From assembly GCA_002686055.1 (NCBI GenBank), contig NYZU01000022.1:19793-83792 (forward strand): a stretch of DNA of 64,000 nt. Reading direction: 5' to 3'. This document shows positions 49,363-58,583 of this stretch, in pieces. The DNA comes from Oceanospirillaceae bacterium. Its GTDB lineage: Bacteria > Pseudomonadota > Gammaproteobacteria > Pseudomonadales > Balneatricaceae. A program made the translations under genes and the position numbers. Under the pieces are notes generated by a model. It was not told the origin of the DNA, made no database searches, and was given only the letters and a program-made list of their open reading frames with translations. Within the stretch, counting starts at the first letter, position 1; each line of letters opens with the position of its first letter.

Positions 49363-50835
49363 ATGCAAGACACGGATACACACAACACCGCTAGCAACAG
49401 CCTAGAAGGCATGGCAGGTCCCATACCGCAAGCGCCAAAGGGGCACTCTGGTGGCCAGCAGGTAATTGTGATTGGTGCTGGTATTTCAGGCCTCTGTAGC
49501 GCTTGGTTTTTGCAACAACAGGGCTATGATGTGCTGGTTTTAGAAGCTGGTGCATGTGTGGGTGGTAATTTGCAAACTGTACAACGTGATGGTTGTCAGT
49601 TTGAGCGTGGGCCCAACTCATTTATTAATAACCGCCAAGCCATGGCAGATTTAATCAAAGGGGCAGGTCTGGAAGAAGAAATAGTCTTAGCCAATGCTGC
49701 AGCTCACCGTCGATATATCGGTAAACACGGAAAACTAATTGCTTTACCCAGCAAACCCCTAGAGGCTATTACTAGTAAAATTTTGCCTTGGGCAGGTAAG
49801 CTTAGAGTTGCTAAAGAGCCTTTTGTAGGGCAGTCTGCAGGGGAAGAGACAATTGCACAATTTGCCACACGTAGGCTTGGCAAAGACGTATTTGACTGGT
49901 TAATTGATCCCTTTATCTCGGGTATTTACGCAGGTGATCCGAGTAAGCTTTCCATCCAAGCAGCGGCACCTAAGTTATTTGCCCTTGAGCAGCAACATGG
50001 TTCTTTAATAAAGGGCGCTTGGGCACAAATAAAAGCCCGTCGTGCAGCAACTGGCCCCAAGTTGGATGGGGCCATGATGAGCTTTAAATCAGGTTTGCAT
50101 CAGTTGATGAGTACGTTGGCAGACCAGCTATTAAATCCAGTGCAAGTGAACACGCAGGTCGAGAGTGTTAGTTACAGCCAAGATCATGGTTATATGGTGC
50201 GTAGCGGGGACACTATCTGGCAGGCAGAAAAGTTGGTTATGGCGGTGCCCGCAGCGCAGGTTGCCCGACTTATTGAAGACTTGCCAACGCCTAATGAGCC
50301 ACAATTAGTGGCGGCACAAAAGCAATTACGTAGTATCGAATACCCTGCTGTTGCAACCATTTCTTTGGCTTTCGAAAAAGGCCAAATACAACACCCACTG
50401 GATGGTTTTGGTGCCCTTATTCCGAGTAAGGAGAACAAACAAACCTTAGGCGTGTTATTTCCTTCAAGTATTTTTCCAGACCGAGCAAATGCCAATCAGC
50501 ATATTTTTACTGTGTTTGTTGGGGGTGGTCGAGGTCATCAAGCCATGCAACTTACCCCTGATGAGCGTTTAGACTTGGTGCTAGAGGAGCTCCATAGTTA
50601 TTTAGGTATTGATGGTCAGCCTCTATGGAGTGAAGAAAGTTATTGGCCAGCGGCCATTCCGCAATATACCCTCGGCCATTTGCAAAAAGTGGCTGAGATT
50701 GACCAAGCTTTAGCTCATCTACCAGGTCTTTATCTGCGCAGCAATTGGCGTGATGGTGTGGCTCTTGGTGATTGTGTTGAACAAGCCCAAGCCCTAGCCC
50801 TACAGATTGTAGATGAAGATGTAGAGGATAAATAA
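49363..50835 (+). CDS. hemY: Protoporphyrinogen/coproporphyrinogen oxidase, HemY-type flavoprotein
   Basis: IVIGAGISGLCSAWFLQQQGYDVLVLEA, GPNSF, DPFISGIYAGDPSKLS. Confidence 0.88.
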   Translation: MQDTDTHNTASNSLEGMAGPIPQAPKGHSGGQQVIVIGAGISGLCSAWFLQQQGYDVLVLEAGACVGGNLQTVQRDGCQFERGPNSFINNRQAMADLIKGAGLEEEIVLANAAAHRRYIGKHGKLIALPSKPLEAITSKILPWAGKLRVAKEPFVGQSAGEETIAQFATRRLGKDVFDWLIDPFISGIYAGDPSKLSIQAAAPKLFALEQQHGSLIKGAWAQIKARRAATGPKLDGAMMSFKSGLHQLMSTLADQLLNPVQVNTQVESVSYSQDHGYMVRSGDTIWQAEKLVMAVPAAQVARLIEDLPTPNEPQLVAAQKQLRSIEYPAVATISLAFEKGQIQHPLDGFGALIPSKENKQTLGVLFPSSIFPDRANANQHIFTVFVGGGRGHQAMQLTPDERLDLVLEELHSYLGIDGQPLWSEESYWPAAIPQYTLGHLQKVAEIDQALAHLPGLYLRSNWRDGVALGDCVEQAQALALQIVDEDVEDK

Positions 50836-50836
50836 T

Positions 50837-51448
50837 ATGCCAAAGTTTATGGCAAATGATGTTGAAATTCTGGATGAAAAAGAAGCCTATCGGGGTTTTT
50901 ATCAACTTAAGCAATATCTTCTACGGCATCGTTTATTTGCTGGTGGTTGGAGTCGCCCATTAAAGCGTGAAGTAGTTTGCCGCATACCTGCGGTGGCGGT
51001 TTTGCTCTATGATGCCAAAGCTGATGCGGTGGTGTTAATTGAACAGTTTAGGGTGGGTGCCTTGCAGCATCCAGATGGTCCGTGGCAGCTAGAAATGGTG
51101 GCGGGACTGATTGATACCGACGAAACCCCGGAACAGGTGGCAGTGCGGGAGTGTCAGGAAGAGGCAGGGGTGAGTATTACCACAGGGCAGTTACATAAAA
51201 TATGTGAATATTTAGTTACCCCTGGGGGTAGCAACGAATCCCTAACAATTTATTGCGCTCCTGTTGATGCAAATGAAATAGGTGGTTTTCATGGCGTACC
51301 CAATGAGGGCGAGGATATTAGAGTGTTAAGTATGGCACGAGCAGAATTATGGCAGTGGCTACAAGAAGGTAAAGTGACTAACGCGGCGACCATTATTGCC
51401 TTGCAATGGTTAGAACTTAATTTTTCCCAAATGCAGGTGATTAAATGA
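50837..51448 (+). CDS. nudF: ADP-ribose diphosphatase NudF
   Basis: VVLIEQFRVGAL; Nudix box GLIDTDETPEQVAVRECQEEAGV; upstream of DUF1249-cpdA. Confidence 0.93.
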   Translation: MPKFMANDVEILDEKEAYRGFYQLKQYLLRHRLFAGGWSRPLKREVVCRIPAVAVLLYDAKADAVVLIEQFRVGALQHPDGPWQLEMVAGLIDTDETPEQVAVRECQEEAGVSITTGQLHKICEYLVTPGGSNESLTIYCAPVDANEIGGFHGVPNEGEDIRVLSMARAELWQWLQEGKVTNAATIIALQWLELNFSQMQVIK

Positions 51449-51900
51449 GCGCAGTTAAGCGGCGTTATATTCCTAATTTAACTCGGCAAATGGCTGTTGC
51501 AGAGACAAATTATCATCGTTTACAACGCTTGTTGGGTGATCTCAAGCAATTAAAATCGTTACAGGTTACCTTACAACATGAGCAAGCCACCCCAAATACG
51601 CAATTACATATAAAGGTCATAGAGCGCTTTAACTATACGACCACTCTGGAAATACAATTAGGCAGTGGCTCAAATTGGTGGCATAAGCCATTACATGTGC
51701 GCCTCTATCATGATGTGCGTATGGCTGAAGTAGTCAAAAGTGCTGACTATCGTCAGTATCGTGGCAGTTACGGTTACCCCAATGACCAAGGCCTAGTGGC
51801 TGATGAAAAAGCCCAATTAAATAGTTACTTAGCCTTACTTTTACAACAGGCCGTCCAGCATGGCACCCATTTGCAACGTCAAGCGCAAGAGGTGGCATGA
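51445..51900 (+). CDS. DUF1249 family protein
   Basis: Conserved nudF-DUF1249-cpdA order; RLYHDVRMAEVVKSADYRQYRGSYGYPN. Confidence 0.85.
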   Translation: MSAVKRRYIPNLTRQMAVAETNYHRLQRLLGDLKQLKSLQVTLQHEQATPNTQLHIKVIERFNYTTTLEIQLGSGSNWWHKPLHVRLYHDVRMAEVVKSADYRQYRGSYGYPNDQGLVADEKAQLNSYLALLLQQAVQHGTHLQRQAQEVA

Positions 51901-52667
51901 GTAAACGTATTATCCAATTAACAGATCTGCATTTGCAGGCCAGTTCTGAGACGCTTTACAAAGGTGTTCTGCCTGATGCCAGATTGAACCAATGTTTAAC
52001 TTGGTTGGAGAAACAGGAATATGATCTGTTATTGCTAACGGGTGATCTTTGTCACGGAGGGCATGTAAGTGCATACCAAAGGTTAAAGGATTATCTGGCT
52101 CATGTGGACAAGCCTTGGTTATGGCTACCGGGTAATCATGACAATGTTGATCATATGCTGCAAGTAACTGACCAGCCCATAGATTCCGTGCGAACACTTG
52201 CTCTAGCAGATTGGCAGGTAATATTGCTTAATAGTACTCATAAACCAGATGGGCGAGGCGGCGGCAGTATTAGCCAAGTCCATATGCTTGAATTAACCCA
52301 TTGTCTTGAAGCTAATCAATCAAAGCCAACGCTAATTGTCTTACATCATAACCCCATCCCCGTGGCTTCCACTTGGCAGGATAAAATTATGTTAGGCAAT
52401 GCTAGTGATTTTACGCAGCTATTGACCGAGCATAAGCAAGTAAAAGGCGTGGTATTTGGGCATATTCATCAACCCCTAGATCGCCTAGAAGGCGGTGTGC
52501 GCTATTTAGGTACACCAGCTACCTCAGTTCAATTTGCTGTACAACAGGAACAATTTACCTTGCAGCCAGAATTAGGCCCGGGATTAAGAACCATCGATCT
52601 GTCAGAAGACATAACTTGGCAAACTCAAGTAACCTATATAGACCAACAGGCGAGTCATTATGGTTGA
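51897..52667 (+). CDS. cpdA: 3',5'-cyclic-AMP phosphodiesterase CpdA
   Basis: QLTDLHLQ, LTGDLCHGG, LPGNHDN, LHHNPIPV, GHIHQP. Confidence 0.93.
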   Translation: MSKRIIQLTDLHLQASSETLYKGVLPDARLNQCLTWLEKQEYDLLLLTGDLCHGGHVSAYQRLKDYLAHVDKPWLWLPGNHDNVDHMLQVTDQPIDSVRTLALADWQVILLNSTHKPDGRGGGSISQVHMLELTHCLEANQSKPTLIVLHHNPIPVASTWQDKIMLGNASDFTQLLTEHKQVKGVVFGHIHQPLDRLEGGVRYLGTPATSVQFAVQQEQFTLQPELGPGLRTIDLSEDITWQTQVTYIDQQASHYG

Positions 52668-53232
52668 GCATATTGTCTATCTCCATGGTTTTAATAGTTC
52701 CCCAGCGTCATATAAGGCTCAGCAGTTTATGCACATTATGGCCCGTGATTATGCTCACGTTAAGGTCCATGTGCCGCATTTATCAACATGGCCACAAGAG
52801 GCGATGACAGATATCGTTGCACTGGTGGAAAATTTAACAGGCAAGGTGGCTTTTGTGGGGAGTTCTTTGGGGGGCTTTTATGCTACTTGGTTGGCACAAA
52901 AGTTTACCACTAAAGCGGTACTGATCAATCCAGCGGTAAGACCTGATTTATTACTTGCGGATAAGCTTGGCACTAACAGCAATTATCATACCGATGATGG
53001 TGAATATGAATTTACCATTAAGCATCTGGAGCAGTTAAAAAGTTTGGTCGTAGACCCCTTAACTAGAGCTGATGACTTCTTGGTTCTGCTACAAACGGCC
53101 GATGCAACCCTCGATTATCAAGATGCAGTAAAATTATATGCTGACAGCCAGTTAGATATTACCCAAGGTGGCAGCCACGCATATGATAATTTTCCGCAAC
53201 GGATTCCCCAAATCATGTCATTTCTCGGTTAG
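52660..53232 (+). CDS. yqiA: YqiA/YcfP family esterase
   Basis: YLHGFNSSPASYKAQQ, VGSSLGGFYATWLAQKF; cpdA-yqiA-parE synteny. Confidence 0.9.
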   Translation: MVEHIVYLHGFNSSPASYKAQQFMHIMARDYAHVKVHVPHLSTWPQEAMTDIVALVENLTGKVAFVGSSLGGFYATWLAQKFTTKAVLINPAVRPDLLLADKLGTNSNYHTDDGEYEFTIKHLEQLKSLVVDPLTRADDFLVLLQTADATLDYQDAVKLYADSQLDITQGGSHAYDNFPQRIPQIMSFLG

Positions 53233-53313
53233 AATAAGACCTTGAAGAAAGCCATGTTGGTGACAATTTTTATATGGTCTTAGTGGCCCAATGAGATGGA
53301 TTGAAAGACAACC

Positions 53314-55215
53314 ATGACTGTGCAAGAAAATTATAATGCTGATGCTATTGAGGTACTTAGTGGCCTCGATCCTGTCAAGAAGCGTCCAGGTATGTACACG
53401 GAAACAGTACGCCCTAATCACTTGGCCCAAGAAGTTATTGATAACTCCGTTGACGAGGCCTTAGCAGGCCATGCCAGTCAAATAGATGTGGTTCTACATG
53501 CTGATCAATCCATTAGTGTTAGTGATAATGGCCGCGGTATGCCCGTGGATATTCATGCTGAAGAGGGTGTTAGTGGTGTTGAATTGATTCTTACCCGTTT
53601 GCATGCAGGGGGTAAATTTTCCAATAAAAACTACCAGTTCTCCGGTGGTTTACACGGTGTAGGCGTCTCTGTTGTGAATGCCTTATCGACCAGTCTGGAA
53701 GTAAAGATTCGTCGCGATGGGCAGCTATATCGTATTGGTTTTGCCGATGGCGAAAAGGTTAGTGAGCTGGAGGTTATCGATACCGTAGGGCGGCGCAATA
53801 CTGGCACTATGGTTACTTTCCATCCAGACCCTCAGTATTTTGATTCCCCCAAATTTTCTGTTCCTCGCTTAAAGCATATTCTCCGTGCTAAGGCCGTATT
53901 ATGTAGCGGCCTGTTAGTCACCTTTACGGATCATACTGGTGCCCAAAAAGAAAAACAGGAATGGTATTACGAGGCTGGTTTAGAGGATTATCTGGCAGCT
54001 GCGAATACAGGCTATACCTGTTTGCCAGAAACCCCTTTTGTTGGGCAACGTAAAACTGATATGGAAGCCGTTGATTGGGCCGTGCAATGGCTCCCAGAAA
54101 GTGGTGAACTGATCCAAGAAGGCTATGTTAATCTTATTCCCACCGCACAAGGTGGCACCCACGTTAATGGGCTGCGCACTGGTTTGCTAGAGGCGTTACG
54201 CGAGTTTTGTGAAATTCGCAATTTGTTGCCCCGTGGTATCAAGTTAACGCCTGATGATATATGGGATCGCTGTTGTTTTGTGTTATCTGTCAAGATGCAA
54301 GATCCACAGTTTTCTGGTCAGACCAAAGAGCGCCTATCGTCACGGCAGATAGTGAGTTATGTATCTGGCGAAATCAAAGATTCCTTTAGTTTATGGTTGA
54401 ATAAGCATACTGCAGAAGGTGAGCTATTGGCTGAGCTAGCCATCAGTCACGCCCAAAAACGCCTCCGTGCTGGTAAAAAAGTCACCCGTAAAAAAATCAC
54501 CCAAGGTCCAGCCTTACCGGGTAAATTGGCAGACTGTGTTGGTGCTGATGCGGAGCGAGGTGAGTTATTCCTAGTGGAGGGTGATTCAGCGGGTGGTTCT
54601 GCAAAGCAAGCAAGAGACCGTGAATTTCAGGCGATTATGCCTTTGCGGGGGAAAATTCTAAATACTTGGGAAGTGGATGCTGGGCAGATATTGGCCTCCC
54701 AGGAAGTGCATGATATTGCTGTTGCCATTGGTGTTGATCCAGGTGCCGATGACTTGCAAGGTTTGCGTTACGGTAAGATATGTATTCTCGCCGATGCAGA
54801 CTCTGATGGTCTGCATATTGCCACCCTCTTATGTGCACTGTTTGTGCGTCATTTTAAGCCCTTAGTAGCCGCCGGCCATGTGTACGTAGCTATGCCGCCT
54901 TTATATCGTATTGATGTTGGCAAAGAGGTTTTTTATGCCCTCGATGAAAGTGAAAAGCAGAGTGTATTAGAGCATATTGAAGCGGAAAAGAAGCGTGGTA
55001 AAGTCAATGTGCAACGCTTTAAGGGCTTGGGTGAAATGAACCCTTCACAATTACGGGAAACCACCATGTTGCCTGATACCCGCCGCCTAGTGCAGCTTAA
55101 TCTGGAAGTGGGTGATGATACCCATGAAGTGCTGGATATGTTGTTGGCCAAAAAGCGTTCCGGAGATCGCAAGAGCTGGTTACAGTCAAAAGGTAATTTG
55201 GCTGACGTGGGTTAG
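53314..55215 (+). CDS. parE: DNA topoisomerase IV subunit B
   Basis: KKRPGMYTETVRPNHLAQEVIDNSVDEALAGHA; EGDSAGGSAKQARDR; 633 aa. Confidence 0.97.
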   Translation: MTVQENYNADAIEVLSGLDPVKKRPGMYTETVRPNHLAQEVIDNSVDEALAGHASQIDVVLHADQSISVSDNGRGMPVDIHAEEGVSGVELILTRLHAGGKFSNKNYQFSGGLHGVGVSVVNALSTSLEVKIRRDGQLYRIGFADGEKVSELEVIDTVGRRNTGTMVTFHPDPQYFDSPKFSVPRLKHILRAKAVLCSGLLVTFTDHTGAQKEKQEWYYEAGLEDYLAAANTGYTCLPETPFVGQRKTDMEAVDWAVQWLPESGELIQEGYVNLIPTAQGGTHVNGLRTGLLEALREFCEIRNLLPRGIKLTPDDIWDRCCFVLSVKMQDPQFSGQTKERLSSRQIVSYVSGEIKDSFSLWLNKHTAEGELLAELAISHAQKRLRAGKKVTRKKITQGPALPGKLADCVGADAERGELFLVEGDSAGGSAKQARDREFQAIMPLRGKILNTWEVDAGQILASQEVHDIAVAIGVDPGADDLQGLRYGKICILADADSDGLHIATLLCALFVRHFKPLVAAGHVYVAMPPLYRIDVGKEVFYALDESEKQSVLEHIEAEKKRGKVNVQRFKGLGEMNPSQLRETTMLPDTRRLVQLNLEVGDDTHEVLDMLLAKKRSGDRKSWLQSKGNLADVG

Positions 55216-55219
55216 CCCC

Positions 55220-55234
55220 TTTACATCACTTTAC
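55220..55234 (+). promoter_or_regulatory. Exact CpxR-type box upstream of the CpxP/Spy-like gene
   Basis: TTTAC-atcac-TTTAC; 32 nt before TATAAT at 55267-55272, the same spacing as the cpxR-divergent site. Confidence 0.75.
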
Positions 55235-55266
55235 TAACATTAGACCCAACTTTGCATTGCTTTATT

Positions 55267-55272
55267 TATAAT
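55267..55272 (+). promoter_or_regulatory. Putative -10 element of the CpxP/Spy-like gene
   Basis: TATAAT, about 67 bp before the ATG. Confidence 0.6.
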
Positions 55273-55338
55273 GGCAAATATCAAGAAATATAGTTCTTGT
55301 TGTCACAAATAAACTAATAAAAATGTGGAGAAAGGGTG

Positions 55339-55848
55339 ATGAATAAGATCGTTAATCAGACATTTATTCTACTATCTGCATTGATTATTGCGAGCACAGT
55401 CTCAACTCACTCCATGGCTCATAATCATGGCGCCAAGTCCGATAAAGATAGTAGCTGTAGTCCAGCTGAAGAAAGCCAGAAAAGCAAACCAGCAAAACAT
55501 GCTGCGTTAAGTCAAAATGTTCTTAATGAGCGTATGCTTATGGTGTTGATCTACAGGCTAGATCTGACGGACGCCCAAGAAGAAGCCTTAAAAGATATTT
55601 TTGCCCAGCAGAAAACGCAGATTCAAGATCAAGCAGGCTTAGTTAATGCTATGTTAGATGAGTTGGTCAAGCTTGAACCTGGCAGTGATGTTTATAATCA
55701 ACAAATCGATTTGATTGCGCAAACGAGAATTGATGGCTGGGCCAATAATATGAAGGAAAGAGGCCATATGCATGCGGCTATTGTATCAATGTTAAATAGC
55801 AAACAGAGGGCTGACTTCAAGAAGTTTATTGCCGAAGCGAGACAATAA
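55339..55848 (+). CDS. Small exported Spy/CpxP-like (LTxxQ motif) periplasmic protein
   Basis: Signal peptide-like N-terminus, then LDLTDAQEEALKDIF and MLNSKQRADFKKFI, helical Spy/CpxP-like pattern. Confidence 0.65.
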   Translation: MNKIVNQTFILLSALIIASTVSTHSMAHNHGAKSDKDSSCSPAEESQKSKPAKHAALSQNVLNERMLMVLIYRLDLTDAQEEALKDIFAQQKTQIQDQAGLVNAMLDELVKLEPGSDVYNQQIDLIAQTRIDGWANNMKERGHMHAAIVSMLNSKQRADFKKFIAEARQ

Positions 55849-55860
55849 GTTGCTGAACAC

Positions 55861-55893
55861 AAAAAACCGCAGACGTTAGCTGCGGTTTTTTTT
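55861..55893. terminator. Strong terminator between the CpxP/Spy-like gene and pyk (bidirectional)
   Basis: AAAAAACCGCAG-acgttag-CTGCGGTTTTTTTT. Confidence 0.9.
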
Positions 55894-55911
55894 GTTTCTA
55901 GAACTACATGG

Positions 55912-57360
55912 CTAGCGAATATTGTTACCTACACGAATGACCTTGATGGTATTGGTGCCACCATGTACTTGTGTATAGTCACCTTTGGTTATTAATACAA
56001 GATCGCCATCAGTTATCACCCCAGTAGCTTTTAATTCGTCCACAGCAACTTGGTTAATGGCTGCATTCTCAATCTGTTCAGAATCAAAAACATGGGTAAG
56101 TACGCCACGATAAAGGCATACACGACGTTGCGCTGCTTGTACTGGCGTATAAGCAAAGATAGGAATACCAGAACTTAAGCGAGACATAAGTAGTGGTGTG
56201 GCACCCGTCTGGGTCATACTGATAATCGCTTTCACACCTTGCAGGTGGTTAGCAATATATATAGCGCCTAAGGCAACACTTTCATCAATGGCCTCAACAG
56301 GCATATCAATACGGTGTGACGAGCGTAAAGTAGATGGGTGCTTTTCAGCTCCCAAACAAACCCGCGCCATGGCCTCAACAGTTTGTGAAGGGAAATCACC
56401 AACAGCTGTTTCAGCAGATAGCATAACCGCATCGGTGCCATCTAATACGGCATTGGCCACGTCAGAAACCTCTGCCCGCGTGGGCATAGGGCTTTCGATC
56501 ATAGACTCCATCATCTGGGTGGCCGTGATAACCACACGGTTTAGTTGACGAGCACGTTTGATAATGTCCTTTTGCACACCTACTAGGGCAGCATCACCAA
56601 TTTCGACAGCCAAGTCACCGCGGGCAACCATCACTGCTTCACTAGCTTCAATAATACCATCCAAAGTACTAGCCTCAATGGCTTCAGCACGTTCGATTTT
56701 GGCTACTAGACTAGCATCGCTATTGGCGGCTTCTAGTAAGGCTCGAGCCTCAAGCATATCTTCTGCATTGCGAACAAAAGAAATAGCTATATAGTCAACG
56801 CCAATTTCGGCGGCAGTGAGTAAGTCTTTGCGATCTTTGTCAGTCAATGCTGCTGCAGACAGTCCACCACCCTGAAGGTTGATACCTTTATTGTTCGATA
56901 AAGGGCCACCCACCTGCACGCTGGTAAAGACTTTGTTGCCTTCAGTACGTGTCACTTCTAAGATAATGCGGCCATCATCAAGGAGGAGTATATCGCCAGC
57001 TTTAAGGTCTTTGCCTAATTCAGGGAAGTCTAAGCCAACGGCATTCTCAGTCCCAGCTTCGCCATCCATAGTGGGGTCTAGAATAAATTCTTGACCCGCA
57101 ACCAGAATAACCTTGTTGTTAACAAAGCGTGCTACTCGTACTTTGGGGCCTTGCAGGTCTGCTAGTAAAGCAACATGACGACCTTCCTGTTCAGCTGCAG
57201 CTAGTACATTAGCGGCTCGCTGCTTATGGTCCTCGGCACTGCCATGGGAAAAGTTAAGGCGCACCACGTCAGTTCCGGCTTTAATAATGCCACGCAGATC
57301 TGCAATGGAGCTAGTGGCGGGACCTAGAGTGGCAACGATTTTGGTGCGACGTAATTGCAT
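55912..57360 (-). CDS. pyk: Pyruvate kinase
   Basis: RRTKIVATLGPATSS, MVARGDLAVEIG, ITATQMMESMIESPMPTRAEVSDVANAVLDGTDAVMLS. Confidence 0.97.
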   Translation of the reverse strand: MQLRRTKIVATLGPATSSIADLRGIIKAGTDVVRLNFSHGSAEDHKQRAANVLAAAEQEGRHVALLADLQGPKVRVARFVNNKVILVAGQEFILDPTMDGEAGTENAVGLDFPELGKDLKAGDILLLDDGRIILEVTRTEGNKVFTSVQVGGPLSNNKGINLQGGGLSAAALTDKDRKDLLTAAEIGVDYIAISFVRNAEDMLEARALLEAANSDASLVAKIERAEAIEASTLDGIIEASEAVMVARGDLAVEIGDAALVGVQKDIIKRARQLNRVVITATQMMESMIESPMPTRAEVSDVANAVLDGTDAVMLSAETAVGDFPSQTVEAMARVCLGAEKHPSTLRSSHRIDMPVEAIDESVALGAIYIANHLQGVKAIISMTQTGATPLLMSRLSSGIPIFAYTPVQAAQRRVCLYRGVLTHVFDSEQIENAAINQVAVDELKATGVITDGDLVLITKGDYTQVHGGTNTIKVIRVGNNIR

Positions 57361-57401
57361 GGTTTTCTCAATAGTTAAAATGGATGAGTATTGTGCTTAA
57401 T

Positions 57402-58433
57402 TTAGGCAGCAATGGCTTGCTTGTTTGCTTCCATAAGTGCCAAAGCTGTATCCAACATACGATTTGAGAAACCCCATTCGTTATCATACCAAGACATCAC
57501 TTTCACCAAGCGTCCATCCACTTTGGTGTGGTTGCTATCAAAGCATGAGGAATAGCTGCTGTGGTTAAAGTCGATGGATACCAGTGGATCTTCCACGTAG
57601 TTAAGTGCTTGGGCCAATACTGGATTATCAGCAATAGCTTGACGAATGCAGTCATTAACTTCTTCAGCAGTAGTATCAGTACCGGCAACAAAGGTTAGGT
57701 CAACTAGCGATACGTTGATGGTTGGTACCCGCACAGCCATACCATCTAACTTGCCTGCTAGTTCAGGTAGCACTAGGCCAACAGCTGCTGCAGCACCAGT
57801 TTTGGTAGGAATCATAGACATGGTAGCGGCACGCGCACGGTATAAGTCAGTGTGATAAACATCAGACAGGTTCTGATCGTTGGTATAGGCATGAATGGTT
57901 GTCATCTGACCTTGTTCAATGCCAATCTTGTCGTTTAATGCTTTAGCGATAGGAGCTAGGCAGTTAGTGGTACAAGAAGCGTTAGAGATAATGGTTTCAT
58001 TACCAGTCAGGCTATCATGGTTAACACCAAATACGATGGTGGCATCCATATCTTTACCTGGCGCAGAAATAATGACTTTCTTGGCACCGGCATCGATATG
58101 AGCTTGAGCTTTATCGCGGCTGGTAAATAGGCCAGTACATTCAAATACCACATCAATATCCAAATCACCCCATGGTAGTTCAGCAGGGTTACGTATTTGG
58201 CTAAGACTAATTTGGTCATCATTAACACTCATAGAGTTGTCGTCGTGACTCACATTAGCATTGAATTGTCCGTGGACTGTGTCGTACTTAAGTAGGTGGG
58301 CATTGGTGCGAGCATCACCCAAGTCGTTAATAGCAACAACTTGAAGGTTGTCGCGGTGTTCACCTTCGTAAAGTGCGCGCAATACATTACGGCCGATACG
58401 ACCGAATCCGTTTATGGCTATACGTACAGTCAT
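57402..58433 (-). CDS. gap: Type I glyceraldehyde-3-phosphate dehydrogenase
   Basis: [49 protein letters not shown]. Confidence 0.97.
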   Translation of the reverse strand: MTVRIAINGFGRIGRNVLRALYEGEHRDNLQVVAINDLGDARTNAHLLKYDTVHGQFNANVSHDDNSMSVNDDQISLSQIRNPAELPWGDLDIDVVFECTGLFTSRDKAQAHIDAGAKKVIISAPGKDMDATIVFGVNHDSLTGNETIISNASCTTNCLAPIAKALNDKIGIEQGQMTTIHAYTNDQNLSDVYHTDLYRARAATMSMIPTKTGAAAAVGLVLPELAGKLDGMAVRVPTINVSLVDLTFVAGTDTTAEEVNDCIRQAIADNPVLAQALNYVEDPLVSIDFNHSSYSSCFDSNHTKVDGRLVKVMSWYDNEWGFSNRMLDTALALMEANKQAIAA

Positions 58434-58454
58434 AATTTCTTACCTGTTTATTAC

Positions 58455-58471
58455 AATAATTACGTAATATT
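58455..58471. repeat. Copy 1 of AATAATTACG(T)AATATT element in gap/edd divergent region
   Basis: AATAATTACGTAATATT; contains palindrome ATTACGTAAT. Confidence 0.6.
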
Positions 58472-58527
58472 ACTAAATAAATGGCGTTTTAACAATGAAA
58501 AACCCATTTAAACAGCATAAATGTTTT

Positions 58528-58543
58528 AATAATTACGAATATT
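58528..58543. repeat. Copy 2 of AATAATTACG(T)AATATT element in gap/edd divergent region
   Basis: AATAATTACGAATATT; identical to copy 1 apart from one missing T, 73 bp away. Confidence 0.6.
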
Positions 58544-58583
58544 GTGTAGAATCACCCACAATTTAACTCAAGAAAGATTTTTT

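Noticed and set aside
58459-58468. ATTACGTAAT as a definite HexR site
   Set aside because: Does not match the TGTAAT-N3-ATTACA consensus; reported only as an unassigned repeated element.
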